Shown: piece by piece, positions 10,631 to 20,741 of the stretch
How positions within the stretch are numbered: position 1 is the stretch's first letter
Layout: each line of letters begins with the position of its first letter
Assembly: GCF_029784155.1 (NCBI RefSeq)
Contig: NC_073691.1
Coordinates: 137,280,409 to 137,344,408, forward strand
Length of the DNA: 64,000 nucleotides
Reading direction: 5' to 3'
Source: Uranotaenia lowii
Lineage: Eukaryota; Arthropoda; Insecta; Diptera; Culicidae
Notes under the pieces: generated by a model
Told to the model about the DNA's origin: nothing
The model's database searches: none
The model's input: only the letters and a program-made list of their open reading frames with translations
Made by a program: the position numbers and the translations under genes

Positions 10631-11067
10631 GACCTGAGACATTAGACATGAGACATGAGACCTGAGACCTGAGACCTGAGACCTGAGACATGAGACAAGA
10701 GACATGAGAAATGAGCCATTAGACATTAGACATTAGACATTAGACACGAGACATGAGACATTGGACATGAGACTTGAGACTTGAGACCTGAGACATTAGA
10801 CATTAGACATTAGACATAAGACATTAGACATTAGACATTAGACATTAGACATTAGACATTACCCATTAGACATTAAACATGAAACATGAGACATGAGACA
10901 TTAGACCTGAGACATTAGACATGAGATTTGAGACATGAGACATTAGACATTAGACATGAGACATGAAACATTAGACATTAGACATTAGACATTAGACATT
11001 AGACATTAGACATTAGACATTAGACATTAGACATTAGACATGAGACATGAGACATGAGACATGAGGC
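10631..11067 (+). repeat. Heptamer satellite (TGAGACM/TTAGACA)n, block 2
   Basis: Same unit and orientation as block 1 but dominated by the TTAGACA variant (long run at 10975-11040). It ends at 11067, where the orientation flips. Confidence 0.9.
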
Positions 11068-11068
11068 A

Positions 11069-12312
11069 TGGGTCTCAGGTCTCAAGTCTCCGGTCTCAGG
11101 TCTTATGTCTCAGGTCCAATGTCTCATGTCTCATGTCTCATGTCTCATGTCTCAAGTCTCAGGTCTAATGTCTCATGTCTCATGTCTCATGTCTCAGGTC
11201 TCACGTCTCAGGTGTCATGTCTCATGTCTAATTTCTCAGGTCTCATGTCTCAGGTCTCAGGTCTCAGGTCTCAGGTCTCAGGTCTCAGGTCTCAGGTCTC
11301 ATGTCTCATGTATAATGTCTCAGGTCTCATGTCTCAGGTCTCAGGTCTCAGGTCTAATGTCTCATGTCTCAGGTCTAATGTCTAATGTCTCATGTCTCAT
11401 TTCGCATGTCTCATGTCTCATGTCTCAGGTCTCAGGTCTCAGGTCTCATGTCTCAGGTCTCATGTCTCAGGTCTCAGGTCTCAGGTCTCATGTCTCATGT
11501 CTAATGTCTCAGGTCTAATGTCTCATGTCTCATGTCTCATGTCTAATGTCTAATGTCTCATGTCTCAAGTCTCATGTCCAATGTCTCAGGTCTAATGTCT
11601 CATTTCTCATGTCTCATGTCTCATGTTTAAAGTCTAATGTCTAATGTCTAATGTCTAATGTCTAATGTCTCAGGTCTCAAGTCTCATGTCCAATGTCTCA
11701 TGTCCAATGTCTCACGTCTAATGTCTAATTTCTAATGTCTAATGGCTCATGTCTTATGTCTCTTGTCTCATGTCTCAGGTCTCAGGTCTCAAGTCTCAAG
11801 TCTCGAGTCTCATGTCTTATGTCTCATGTCTTATGTCTAATGTCTAATGTCTCATGTCTAATGTCTAATGTCTCATGTCTCATGGCTCATGTCTTATGTC
11901 TCATGTCTAATGTCTCATGTCTCAGGTCTAATGTCTCAGGTCTCATGTCTCAGGTCTCAGGTCTCATGTCTCATGTCTAATGTCTCAGGACTCAGGTCTA
12001 ATGTCTCATGTCTTAGGTCTCATGTCTCAGGTCTGAGGTCTCGGGTCTCAGGTCTCAAGTCTCAGATTTTAGGTCTCAGGTCTCAGGTCTCAGGTCTCAG
12101 GTCTCAAGTCTCAGGTTTTAGGTCTCAGGTCTCAGGTCTCAGATCTCAGGTTTCAGGTCTCAATTGTCAGGTCTCAAGTCTAAGGTACCAGTTCGCAAGT
12201 CCAAGGTACCAGTTCGCAAGTCTCAGATCTCAGGTCTCATGTCTTAAGTATAAAGTCTCAAGTTTCTGGTCTCAAATCTCATGTCTCAGGTGTCATGTCT
12301 AAGGTCTAAAGT
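11069..12312 (-). repeat. Heptamer satellite, inverted block (GGTCTCA)n
   Basis: 1.24 kb of the same unit in the opposite orientation (GGTCTCA, TGTCTCA, TGTCTAA). The join at 11060-11075 has no spacer, so blocks 2 and 3 form a head-to-head inverted repeat. Frames of 81-154 aa on the plus strand are the same heptad artefact. Confidence 0.9.
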
Positions 12313-12366
12313 GTCTAGTTACATGTCTTATTGTTTCAAGTTTCAAAGCTGCATAAATTTTAAGTT

Positions 12367-12464
12367 CTTTTTTTACACGGTTTTCCGCAATTAGCAAGGT
12401 TTTTTTTTACACGGTTTTCGGGAATTAACACGGTTTTTTTTACACGGTTTTTTTTTTACGCGGT
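12367..12464 (+). repeat. ACACGG/TTTTTT minisatellite (right copy)
   Basis: The same module as 8411-8528 and in the same strand sense, although the satellite beside it is inverted. It is preceded by a ~50-bp linker (caaagctgcataaattttaa) that recurs at the 32.8-kb copy. Confidence 0.8.
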
Positions 12465-12524
12465 ACGTATATCAGTGTAAAAAAAGACCTAGGTGTACAT
12501 ATGTGACTTTTGGTTGCTTGGGTA

Positions 12525-13399
12525 GTTAACTAATTTATCGGCCTTATCGGTGAAAAGTTATGTCCTGTTTAGTTAGAACATCTTAAGATTATGAAATTTT
12601 ATAGACGGATAGAAAGTTAGAAGCTATGAAATATGGTGTAAATGAGCTTGTATAGTTTATTAGAAGCATTACATACCAAATTTTTGTTCGGCACGGGCCA
12701 ACTACTATGAAAAGCAAGTGGTAGATACCACCACATTAGCAGGCCGAAATTCGCCCCACGCTCCCGCCTATAAAAATTCATAAATTCAAGATGTTCTTTC
12801 TTAAAAGGACATCACTTTTTCACCGAAAAGTTCGATACATTAAGTAACAAACATAAATTATGATGATTAATAGCTTCATAAAATTCATACAGAGTTTTGC
12901 AACATTTTGAACTTTAAAAATCATGTTTACAGAATCTCTAAACAAAAATGTTTGTTATTTTTCTTTCTAATTCAATTGAAAATCAGATAAGATATTTAAC
13001 AAAGTTAAGCTTTTAGCAGAGTTATAAATGACAAGATATTGAAATAAGCGACGGGTTTTGAAAGCCCATATCAGGCAGGTTGAATGCCTCTATTGAAAAA
13101 TATGTAGGTTAACTATTTAAATTTTATGCTTTTCATCATTGAAACCCTAAATCTATGCTGTAATCATAATTTTTCAGTGAAAATACAAGAGCTTAATACT
13201 GATTTGTTAAAAAAAAGTCATATGAACGAAATATTAGCATGGAATGGCTTCCCTAACTATGTTTTGTGCAAAAGAACGTGTGATACCTCAAATTATGCCT
13301 AAATTTTAGCTTTGACGTATGCTTGTCATCAGTTTTTACCTTTTTCAATTTAATTATAAGAAAATATTACAATTGGAACTGATATATTTCCCACAGCAT
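12525..13399. other. AT-rich DNA, nothing recognised
   Basis: No ORF of interest. A short GC-richer patch near 12720-12775 (accaccacattagcaggccg) has no recognised partner. Confidence 0.5.
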
Positions 13400-13628
13400 A
13401 AATATGCGCCTATAGCTCGCCTGGCTTCGGAAATCAATTATATTGACTACTTTTATTATAAAATCATTCTCTAAAAAACTATAAGAGATGTCAACATGAA
13501 AATCGCTCCAATGTATAGAAAACAGATATCAACTCATGTGCATCTGGTTTTCAGACAGTTGTCTATTGGAATATCTAAGAAAATGAGTATTCTCCTATGA
13601 ATGCACATTTAGAACACTTCCCCCTACA
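13400..13628 (+). repeat. Fragment related to the right end of the 14934-15848 element
   Basis: This resembles 15620-15848: both run from a 'gcgcctatagc(t/c)cgc' motif through 'aaaatcg(c/t)…cca(a/t)tg(t/c)atagaaaac' to 'atgagt(a/g)tt(c)t'. Divergence is high. It is an old dispersed repeat. Confidence 0.5.
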
Positions 13629-13779
13629 TACATAATCACGCTGTTTTTTTTTGTAATTAAGCCTACAGCCAACTACTTAATAACCATGCGTCACCAAGCT
13701 AAGTAACTTGGTTGCTGGCTTGGAACTGCAAAGTAGTAAGCATGCTACTCATCTGGAAACCTCTGATGCTTAAAAGCCT

Positions 13780-14622
13780 GCGATCGGTTTGCAGCCGGCT
13801 TATGTTGCGAGCAAAAATATACCCGGAGAGCTTTGAAAGCGAGAGCGAGAACTCCTCGTGTTGTACTAATGGAGATGGATAAACAAAACAACGACGAAAC
13901 GCTCAGATGACTTAGTGACTTGTACTAAATGCTGGCAAGGATCGTTCCACACGTGGGGAAAGTTCACTTAAACGACGATTAAGCTCTCCTACTAGATAGT
14001 CTGACTCTCCTAGTCGCGGGATGCTAGATGTACGTGAGCATAGAACTCACTTAAGCTTACTGATTAACGTCGACTCATATCAGGTGACCTATGCGCGTGG
14101 CGGAGGGCCAGGTAAAGTACCTACTCGAAAGGTTTTGCCGGCGCTTTCCGGCTGATTTGAGGAAGCAGCAGCAACAGGTGGGTAGCTTTCGTTCGATTCT
14201 CGCGTGTATGTGTGTCTGTGTACGTGTTTTTGTGTAATAGGTGGAGTTGCCGGCGAAAAAAACGAAAAGTTTTATAAAAGCGCTTAACTCCGAGCGGATT
14301 CCGTTTATTCCGGCTTGCGATTCCAGGGCGTTCGGTTCGGTTTTCAGAAGCTCTCGAAATTTACGTCCGATCCGGGTTCAATAAGATTGAACTATTCTAG
14401 AACCAGTGAAAGCGTTTAAGGTGAAATTTTATAATCAGAGGCAAACGAAAAACTGATCCAGAGTGTGTAATATGAACTGTGACTAGTGATCTTGATAGAA
14501 GTGCACTGAAAATACCTCAAGGTGAAGTTCAAATAAATCAAGAACAGCTAAAATCGTGAGAAATTGAAGGTGGAATCGTGGACCGGAAGCTTTTACAAGT
14601 TTTTGAATATTCAAATAAAATC
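13780..14622 (+). promoter_or_regulatory. Candidate host core promoter and non-coding first exon
   Basis: This segment is clearly GC-richer than its surroundings. GAGA-type motifs occur at 13827-13856 (gagagctttgaaagcgagag). A TATA box TATAAAAG lies at 14273-14280, an Inr-like TTATTC at 14305-14310 (putative +1 A at 14307) and a DPE-like GGTTC at 14334-14338, spaced +28 from that A. Downstream, a purine-rich leader without long ORF meets a consensus donor GTAAGT at 14623-14628. Together these suggest a plus-strand transcription start with a 5' UTR exon and a long intron. No coding exon is visible, so this stays an inference. An LTR was considered, but no second copy or TG…CA ends were found. 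Confidence 0.4.
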
Positions 14623-14628
14623 GTAAGT

Positions 14629-14931
14629 ATTCCAAACCTGACCTACAACGTATGTATTGTTCGTCTGCCATCAATGACTTAGTCCATGGTCAAAGCTTAT
14701 TGAGTCAGAATAGTCGAAACCAATTAGCAACCTGACAAAATTCTACCTGTTCAGGTGAAATTGTTTTGAAATTCAATCGATTTGTTGACCGCTTGAGGTA
14801 GCTGAAGACCAAGTGTATAACATCTACGGTGTTCCAGTTTTCGGAACCGTCAATTTTTTTTCCTTTAAATTTCTACATTGGTTTGTTCAACTCCAACAAA
14901 AGTGTCAACGGTCAGCAGAAATGTTCGTGTA
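14629..14931. other. Spacer after candidate splice donor
   Basis: No ORF or repeat structure seen. If the upstream promoter is real, this is the start of its first intron. Confidence 0.4.
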
Positions 14932-14933
14932 TA

Positions 14934-15848
14934 GGGGAAAGGTTTCCTAAATGGGCCTATCGGGTTAAATGACCCTACGGCTGTTTGGCGAAATGGCTGA
15001 CTAGACAGCTTGTCTGACCAATACATTTTGAGGGTGATACGCTTAGAACATAAGGCAAGAAAGAATTTTATGAGTTTATAAACTCAAAAAAATTTAAAAA
15101 ATCATACAAGGTTTTGATACATTTTGATGTAATATTTCGACTTTTAAAAATTATACGTAAAGTAGTTTAAAACAGAAACTAGGATAGTTTTTGTTTCTTA
15201 CTCAAATGAACTTAAGAAATTAAACATATTTCAGCTTTTGTGGAGGTTTAATAATAATAATTTGATGGAATAATAGAGTGTTTTTGTTTGCCCCCATCAT
15301 GTTTGTAAAATGCCTCCATCCTAAAATAACAGGTTAAATAGAATAAATAAATGATTTTTATCACTGAATCTTCAAATCTAAGCTCTGAACGATATCTTAA
15401 GAATGAATTGAAGATCTAAAGACAGATTTGATAAAGTTTTTCTCATGGATGAATTGCCTCCATAGTATGGCAACCCTAACTTTTGTTTTATTCCACAAAA
15501 TTATGTTATACATAGATTTTTATAAAACTTCACCTTTGTCGTACGGAAATTATTACTTTCAAGCAGTTTCAATGAAATTATACGGAAATATTGCCCAATA
15601 AACAAAAATTTTGTTCAAAACAAAAATAGGCGCATTTAGCCCGCACGGTTTGAGGTTCGGCATTTTAGACAACACTTACAATAAAATCGTTTTCTTGGAA
15701 ACTGAAGAAAATTTTAACATAAAAATTACTCCATTGCATAGAAAACTGATGCCTGCACACGTGTATATAGTTTTTGTACACATATTCGACGTGATATTTG
15801 ATTAAATGAGTGTTCTGCTTAATAGGCGCATATAGCCCGCTCCTCCCC
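14934..15848. mobile_element. Possible TA-flanked element, weak TIRs
   Basis: TA precedes GGGGAAAGG at 14934 and follows CCTCCCC at 15848, but beyond GGGGA the ends pair poorly. Motifs 'gggcctat' and 'gcgcatatagcccgc' near the ends resemble other short insect elements. The right part recurs at 13400-13628. No transposase. Confidence 0.4.
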
Positions 15849-15916
15849 TACAGCCTGTCAACATTGGCTTTCGGCTTACGAGGAAAAATGTTGCGGTTCT
15901 ATCTTTTTTTTGCCAA

Positions 15917-16540
15917 AATAAATTGACTCATGGAAGCATGCTGAAGCACATATTTCATAGGATTTTTTATAAATAGTTCTGCCAGATGTAGCAGAAATAC
16001 TTAGCCCAAAAACTCCGCTATTTTCAAAGTTTTTGGTAAATGAGAGTTGTAAGTAAATGAATACAGAAATGGAATAAATCAATCAGCAAACAAATATTGT
16101 ATGTTTGATATCGTTTTTCTACTAGTTAATTTTTAATTTGGGATTGAAACGGCTTCGTCAGTCAATTGTGGAAATAAAAACGAGTGATTTTTATAATTGT
16201 CCAAACTGTATGTTTGTTTTTATATTTTCAGTAAATTAGTATGAAATTTGTCTTTAAAAAAGCTTAAATATTCAGAAAGTTTTTTTTAAATACTAACTAA
16301 TAATTTTATATTGCTGAATTTTTCAACAAAATTTGAACACATTTTGTTAGCTACTGTTTGATAGAGATGGAAAGTAGAAAAAAACGTATTATGACTTGCA
16401 AAAGGGATGAATCATCCTAAAGGATGAAAATCCTGGAAAAAAAAATTATGACTTGCAAGCCATTAAAATTATTTTGAAAGATCAAGTCCATTTATTTTCT
16501 AAAACTCTATCTTTATATTCCGTAATGAATAAAATACAAG
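15917..16540. repeat. Duplication copy A (intact)
   Basis: This block is homologous to 16935-17074 plus 19051-19415, i.e. the same sequence with and without the RTE insertion. Shared landmarks are 'actcatggaagcatgctgaagcacat', 'gagttgtaagtaaatgaatacag', 'gaaacggcttcgtca' and 'aagccattaaaattattttgaaag' (each split here for brevity). It contains, inverted, sequence matching the 3' flank of the Penelope-like element (50050-50150), so part of it is a Penelope tail. Confidence 0.8.
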
Positions 16541-16934
16541 AAAATCTGACTTTAAAAATGCGCTTGAATGTTTCTACCTGATAATAGTTTCTAGTACTGA
16601 ATTTTTGTTTCAGAATTGTGAAATTTCGAATTTAAACTCTAAATCCTTTCTTAGTTGGAACTGTCAATTTTAATTCTGAGTTGGAATTTAAAACTTGAAC
16701 TTCGAATCTAGAATCTTAGTTTTAATTTTGAACTTTAACCCTCTTTAATCCAATTTTTTTTCGCTAAAAAATTCACAGAAGCTTTGTTTCATGATTACAA
16801 ATAACATTTGTTCTACGAAAAACTTCATAGATGAGAAATTTTTATTGACAATTTTAGTTAAAAATTGCAAAGAACAGGGACTTATTAACCTAACTTTCAG
16901 TACTTTTTCGGTTGTAGTATTTACACACTTCCCC
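16541..16934. other. AT-rich spacer with 50-bp direct repeat
   Basis: Mostly featureless. Bases about 16884-16934 (ttcagtactttttcggttgt…) recur at 20744-20790 beyond the far side of copy B, so they belong to the duplicated unit or mark an insertion between the two. Confidence 0.5.
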
Positions 16935-17074
16935 CTAAATAAATTTACTCATGGAAGCATGCTGAAGCACATAAATTCATAGGATTTTGGAAATAGGATT
17001 TTTATAAATAGTTTTGCCAGGTGTAGCAGAAATTTTAAGCACAAAAACTCCGCTATTCTAGGAGTTGTAAGTAA

Positions 17075-19036
17075 TTTTTTTTATTTACATAGTATTCCGT
17101 CTCACGACATAACTTGACGAACATAATTCCTAAAATTCACTCGGTCCATGGCAACCGTTCTCCAATTTCTCGGGCACCCCACGTTCGCCAGATCACGCTC
17201 CACTTGGTCTAACCACCTCGCTCGTTGCGCCCCCGCTCGTCTTGTTCCTACCGGATTCGTAGCGAACACCTGTTTTGCAGGACAGTCGTCCGGCATTCTC
17301 GCAACATGTCCCGCCCAGCGTATCCGGCCAGCTTTCACCACCTTCTGGATACTGGGTTCGCCGTAGAGTCGCGCGAGCTCGTGGTTCATCCTTCGCCTCC
17401 ACACACCGTTCTCCTGTACGCCGCCAAAGATGGTTCTTAACACTCGTCGCTCGAATACCCTGAGTGTACGCAGGTCCTCCTCGAGCAATATCCATGTCTC
17501 GTGCCCGTAGAGAACAACCGGTCTAATAAGCGTCATATACAGGTTACACTTCGTGCGAGGGCAAAGTCTTCTCGACCGCAGTTGCTTGTGGAGTCCATAG
17601 TAGGCACGACTTCCGCTGATAATTCGCCTCCGGATCTCACGGCTGGTGTCATTGTCTGCGGTCACCAGTGAGCCGAGATAGACAAAGTCTTCGACTATCT
17701 CCAGCTCGTCGCCGTCGATCGTGACCTTGTTATTACTGGACAAGCGGGTTCGGTCGGTCTCGGATCCGCAGGCCAGCATGTACTTCGTCTTGGACGTATT
17801 AATCATCAACCCAATCCTTCCTGCTTCGCGTTTCAGTTTGCGGTAGATCTCCTCCACCGCCGCAGATGATCTGCCGACTATATCAATGTCATCGGCAAAG
17901 CAGATAAGTTGACTGGATCTGTTGAAAATCGTGCCCCGCATTTCGCCCACCGCTCGTCGAATAACACCTTCTAGCGCCACGTTGAACATCATGCAGGATA
18001 GACCATCACCTTGTCGAAGCCCCCTGCGCGATTCGAATGAACTCGACAATTCACCTGAAATCCGCACACAGCACTGCGTTCCATCCATCGTCGCCTTGAT
18101 CAGTCTGATCAGCTTCCCGGAAAAGCCGTTCTCGTCCATGATTTTCCATAGCTCGTTACGGTCGATCGTGTCGTATGCGGCTTTGAAGTCGATGAATAGA
18201 TGATGCGTAGGGACTTGGTGTTCACGGCATTTTTGGAGGATTTGCCGTAATGTGAATATCTGGTCCGTCGTAGACCGTCCCTCCATGAAGCCGGCCTGAT
18301 GACTTCCCACGAATCTGTTTGCTTGTGGCGTGAGGCGGCGGAGTAGGATTCGGGACAACACTTTGTAGGCGGCATTGAGGACAGTGATCGCTCGGTAGTT
18401 CTCACAGTCCAATTTGTCGCCCTTCTTGTAGATGGGGCATATTACCCCTTCCTTCCACTCCTCCGGTAGCTGTTCTATGTCCCAGATCCGGATTATCAAC
18501 CGGTGTAGGCAATCGGCCAACCTGTCCGGGCCCATTTTGATGAGTTCAGCTGCGATGCCATCCTTCCCAGCCGACTTGTTTCTATTCAGCTGGCAAATGG
18601 CTTCCTTAACTTCACTCATCGTTGGGAGTGGCTCCTCTTCGTCGTTGGCTACGCCGGCGATGTACCTTCCCCCACCGTCTTGATCTCCTGCATGTGCGCC
18701 GTTCAGGTGTTCATCGAAGTGCTGCTTCCACCTTTTGATCACCTCACGATTGTCCGTCAGGATACCCCCGTCCTTATCCCGGCACATTTCGGCTTGCGGC
18801 ACGAAGCCTTTGCGGGATGCGTTGAGTTTCTGATAGAACTTTCGTGTTTCTTGGGAACGATGCAGCTGCTCCAGCTCCTCGATCTCCTCCTCCTCCAGGC
18901 GGCGCTTTTTCTCCTGGAAAAGTCGAACTCGCTGCCTCTTCCGCTGTCGGTGATTTTCCACATTTCGACGGGTGCCTCTTTGCACTACTGCCGCCCGCGC
19001 GGCATTCTCTTCGTCCATCACCCTCCTACACTCCTC
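17075..19036 (-). mobile_element. RTE-type non-LTR retrotransposon, 5'-truncated, 14-bp TSD
   Basis: A minus-strand insertion bounded by the exact direct repeat GGAGTTGTAAGTAA at 17061-17074 and 19037-19050. The same site is empty in copy A near 16045, which confirms the junctions. The 3' UTR is only about 27 bases and ends in a short A run (T run at 17075-17082). A very short 3' UTR is typical of the RTE clade. The endonuclease half and 5' UTR are missing, so the copy cannot transpose. The perfect TSD and unbroken frame argue for a recent insertion. Confidence 0.92.
17102..19036 (-). CDS. RTE-clade reverse transcriptase, N-terminally truncated
   Basis: 644 uninterrupted codons of a retrotransposon polyprotein. 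Numbering the 655-aa open frame from its ATG at 19069, the first ~11 residues are flanking DNA and TSD, not element. Residues 30-70 are Arg/Glu-rich and probably helical. The RT palm and fingers span about 150-470, with motif A FIDFKAAYD (292-300, Asp294), QAGF/RSTTDQ near 258-270, GLRQGD (350-355), and FADD (391-394) as the YADD-type catalytic motif. A thumb/C-terminal region follows, with YGHETW (521-526), a conserved WAGHVARMPDD block (585-595) and the end at YVRQVMS. The apurinic-type endonuclease that should precede the RT is absent. RTE clade is my assignment from the LFIDFKAAYD and GHVARM blocks and the tiny 3' UTR; another LINE clade is less likely. Confidence 0.88.
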   Translation of the reverse strand, partial: EECRRVMDEENAARAAVVQRGTRRNVENHRQRKRQRVRLFQEKKRRLEEEEIEELEQLHRSQETRKFYQKLNASRKGFVPQAEMCRDKDGGILTDNREVIKRWKQHFDEHLNGAHAGDQDGGGRYIAGVANDEEEPLPTMSEVKEAICQLNRNKSAGKDGIAAELIKMGPDRLADCLHRLIIRIWDIEQLPEEWKEGVICPIYKKGDKLDCENYRAITVLNAAYKVLSRILLRRLTPQANRFVGSHQAGFMEGRSTTDQIFTLRQILQKCREHQVPTHHLFIDFKAAYDTIDRNELWKIMDENGFSGKLIRLIKATMDGTQCCVRISGELSSSFESRRGLRQGDGLSCMMFNVALEGVIRRAVGEMRGTIFNRSSQLICFADDIDIVGRSSAAVEEIYRKLKREAGRIGLMINTSKTKYMLACGSETDRTRLSSNNKVTIDGDELEIVEDFVYLGSLVTADNDTSREIRRRIISGSRAYYGLHKQLRSRRLCPRTKCNLYMTLIRPVVLYGHETWILLEEDLRTLRVFERRVLRTIFGGVQENGVWRRRMNHELARLYGEPSIQKVVKAGRIRWAGHVARMPDDCPAKQVFATNPVGTRRAGAQRARWLDQVERDLANVGCPRNWRTVAMDRVNFRNYVRQVMS

Positions 19037-19415
19037 GGAGTTGTAAGTAAATGAATACAGAAAAGGCATAAATCAAAATAATTATCAAACAAACATTGGA
19101 TGTTTGATATTGTTTTTCAACTCGATAATTTTAATTTTTTGGGAATTGAAACGGCTTCGTCAATCAATTGTGGGAATAAAAACAAATGATTTTTATAATT
19201 GTCCAAACTGTATGTTTGTTTTTGTATTTTCAGTAGATTGGTATGAAATTTGTCTTTTAAAAAGCTTAAATATTCAGAAAGCTTTTTTTTAAATACAAAC
19301 TATTAATTTTATATTGGTGAACTTTTCAACAAAATTTGAAATCATTATGAAAACAAGCCATTAAAATTATTTTGAAAGATTAAGTTCCATTTTATTTCTA
19401 AAACTATATTCTTCT

Positions 19416-19478
19416 ATGTACGTCTCGGTGGTCGAGTGGTTAGCGTGGTATAACGGTAATCGCTGGTCCACTGATGGT
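19416..19478 (+). mobile_element. SINE head, second copy, truncated
   Basis: Matches the first ~62 bases of the SINE at 5726 (TGTACGTCTCGGTGGTCGAG…) and includes the A box but not the B box. The match stops at 'ctgatgg'. Confidence 0.6.
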
Positions 19479-20204
19479 GGTCTAACGGGTATAAAAAAAC
19501 ACCATTTTCACGATTTTTTCTAGAGCTATCGTTCAAACAAATGTATTTAAATTTTTTGCATTATACAAAGCATTGTTAAAAGAACATTTAGTAATTTTTT
19601 CGTAGAAAAATATTGAAAAATGAGCCGGTGACGGAGCACTTTCGAGGACGCCTTTTAGAAAACAGGATTTGCGGTGGACACTGTATCTCAGCACAGAATC
19701 ATCTGAGGTCGAAAAATCAGAGCAAAATATTTTTAATTGATGTTTTTCTGGACCCCAACGTTTTTATTTAACTTAAAAAAATTTTTATGAAATTTTTGTG
19801 GCTGTTTGAAGTCAAAACTACGATTTTTCACGAAAAAATCCGTCATTTTTCACCTGTAAAATCTACCCAAAGTAAAAAGAAAAAAAAAAGAAAAACTTGG
19901 GGTCTGGTATTTTATATGTAGAAAATATGTTCCAAATTTGAAAAGCATCGGATAAGTAGTTTTCAAATGGCGATGTCCACGGACTTTAAAAAAGTGCTTT
20001 CGAGAAAAACGCGTTTGAAGTTTCTGCTCTTGCTTTCTTGCAGTATTAGATAGGAGGAGATTAAGGCCTATAATTTCTACATTTTTGCTCCAATTGACTT
20101 GAAAATTTGACACAACATTCTTTAAATGTTTTACAATAAGAAAATAAAAAAATGAAAAATCGATTTTTTGAAAGTGTTAGACCCTACCCCCCCCCCCCCC
20201 CCCC
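19479..20204. other. AT-rich DNA ending in a poly(C) tract
   Basis: No convincing ORF (an 87-aa frame at 19850-20113 has no recognised motif). An ~18-base C run at 20187-20204 abuts the TTAA element. Confidence 0.5.
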
Positions 20205-20208
20205 TTAA

Positions 20209-20737
20209 CGCTTTAATGTATGACTTTTTTTTTTAAATGAGAGTAGCAGTTATTGATTCAGTGGAATAATAACATTTTAGTTCGAATAACACAACTGAAC
20301 AGGTTTGAAGCCGTTATTTTGAGTATTATAAAAGTTATGGCCCATCAAAGTTGAAAAAAAAATTTTGAAATTTTAATTTTATTTCAATACGATTTTGCAA
20401 ATTTCTTACACACCTTTTTAATTAGCTGCAGGAAGGTGTTTGTGATTGGTTGAGATTAAAAAAATTGTTGGAATGTCAAAATCTGAAGAAATAACAGCGA
20501 TTTTCCAAAAATTACTGTTTTCAAAAAAATGAATAATTTTGATTTTTGCAATTTTTGACGAATACTTTGGAAGATATCTCTCACATATACATTTATATTT
20601 CCTGATAAAAATAAAATGAGGAAATGTCTTTTAATCTCTTGAATATTTTTTGTGAATCACTCAAAAATATCTACGATCTTCAGAGATATTTGGATTTTGA
20701 TAAGTGTTGTTTTAAAACAACACTATGCATTAAAGGG
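20209..20737. mobile_element. TTAA-flanked MITE (piggyBac-like target site)
   Basis: TTAA at 20205-20208 and 20738-20741 flank imperfect TIRs: CGCTTTAATGTATGA left and CCCTTTAATGCATAG right (inverted). Length 529 bp, with no transposase. The TTAA target fits piggyBac-type elements. The TIR identity is modest. Confidence 0.5.
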
Positions 20738-20741
20738 TTAA

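Larger units (their letters stand above)
7651..12522. mobile_element. 4.87-kb TIR element loaded with satellite arrays
   Basis: CCCAAGCAACCAAAAGTC at 7651-7668 recurs exactly inverted at 12505-12522, and TA flanks both ends (7649-7650 and 12523-12524). A second inner inverted pair, GTACACCTAGGT, lies at 8403-8414 and 12487-12498. Between the ends, in order, are unique DNA, a tRNA-like patch, ~95-bp tandem units, an ACACGG minisatellite, a heptamer satellite in one orientation (two blocks around a ~640-bp spacer), the same heptamer inverted, and another ACACGG minisatellite. No transposase is recognisable. The TA flank suggests a Tc1/mariner-type mechanism, but the size and content are unusual, and independent satellite growth inside a MITE is plausible. 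Confidence 0.7.
16935..19415. repeat. Duplication copy B, interrupted by RTE
   Basis: Copy B of the 15917-16540 block, split at 17074/19051 by the retrotransposon at 17075-19036. Compared with copy A it lacks about 90 bases near 19346 and carries several small indels, so the duplication predates the insertion. Confidence 0.8.

Noticed and set aside
11054..12302. Plus-strand frames of 81-154 aa with the same heptads
   Set aside because: Same satellite artefact in the inverted block.
8598..12312. CRISPR-like array
   Set aside because: Continuous 7-bp repeats without unique spacers, in eukaryotic-type DNA.
13780..14630. LTR of a retrotransposon
   Set aside because: No second copy, no TG…CA termini, no primer-binding site seen in the window.
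17148..19054. Plus-strand frames of 62-124 aa opposite the RT
   Set aside because: Shadows of the GC-rich RT coding strand.
17102..19069. Complete RT gene starting at the ATG at 19069
   Set aside because: That ATG and the next ~11 codons are target DNA and TSD. The element itself is 5'-truncated.
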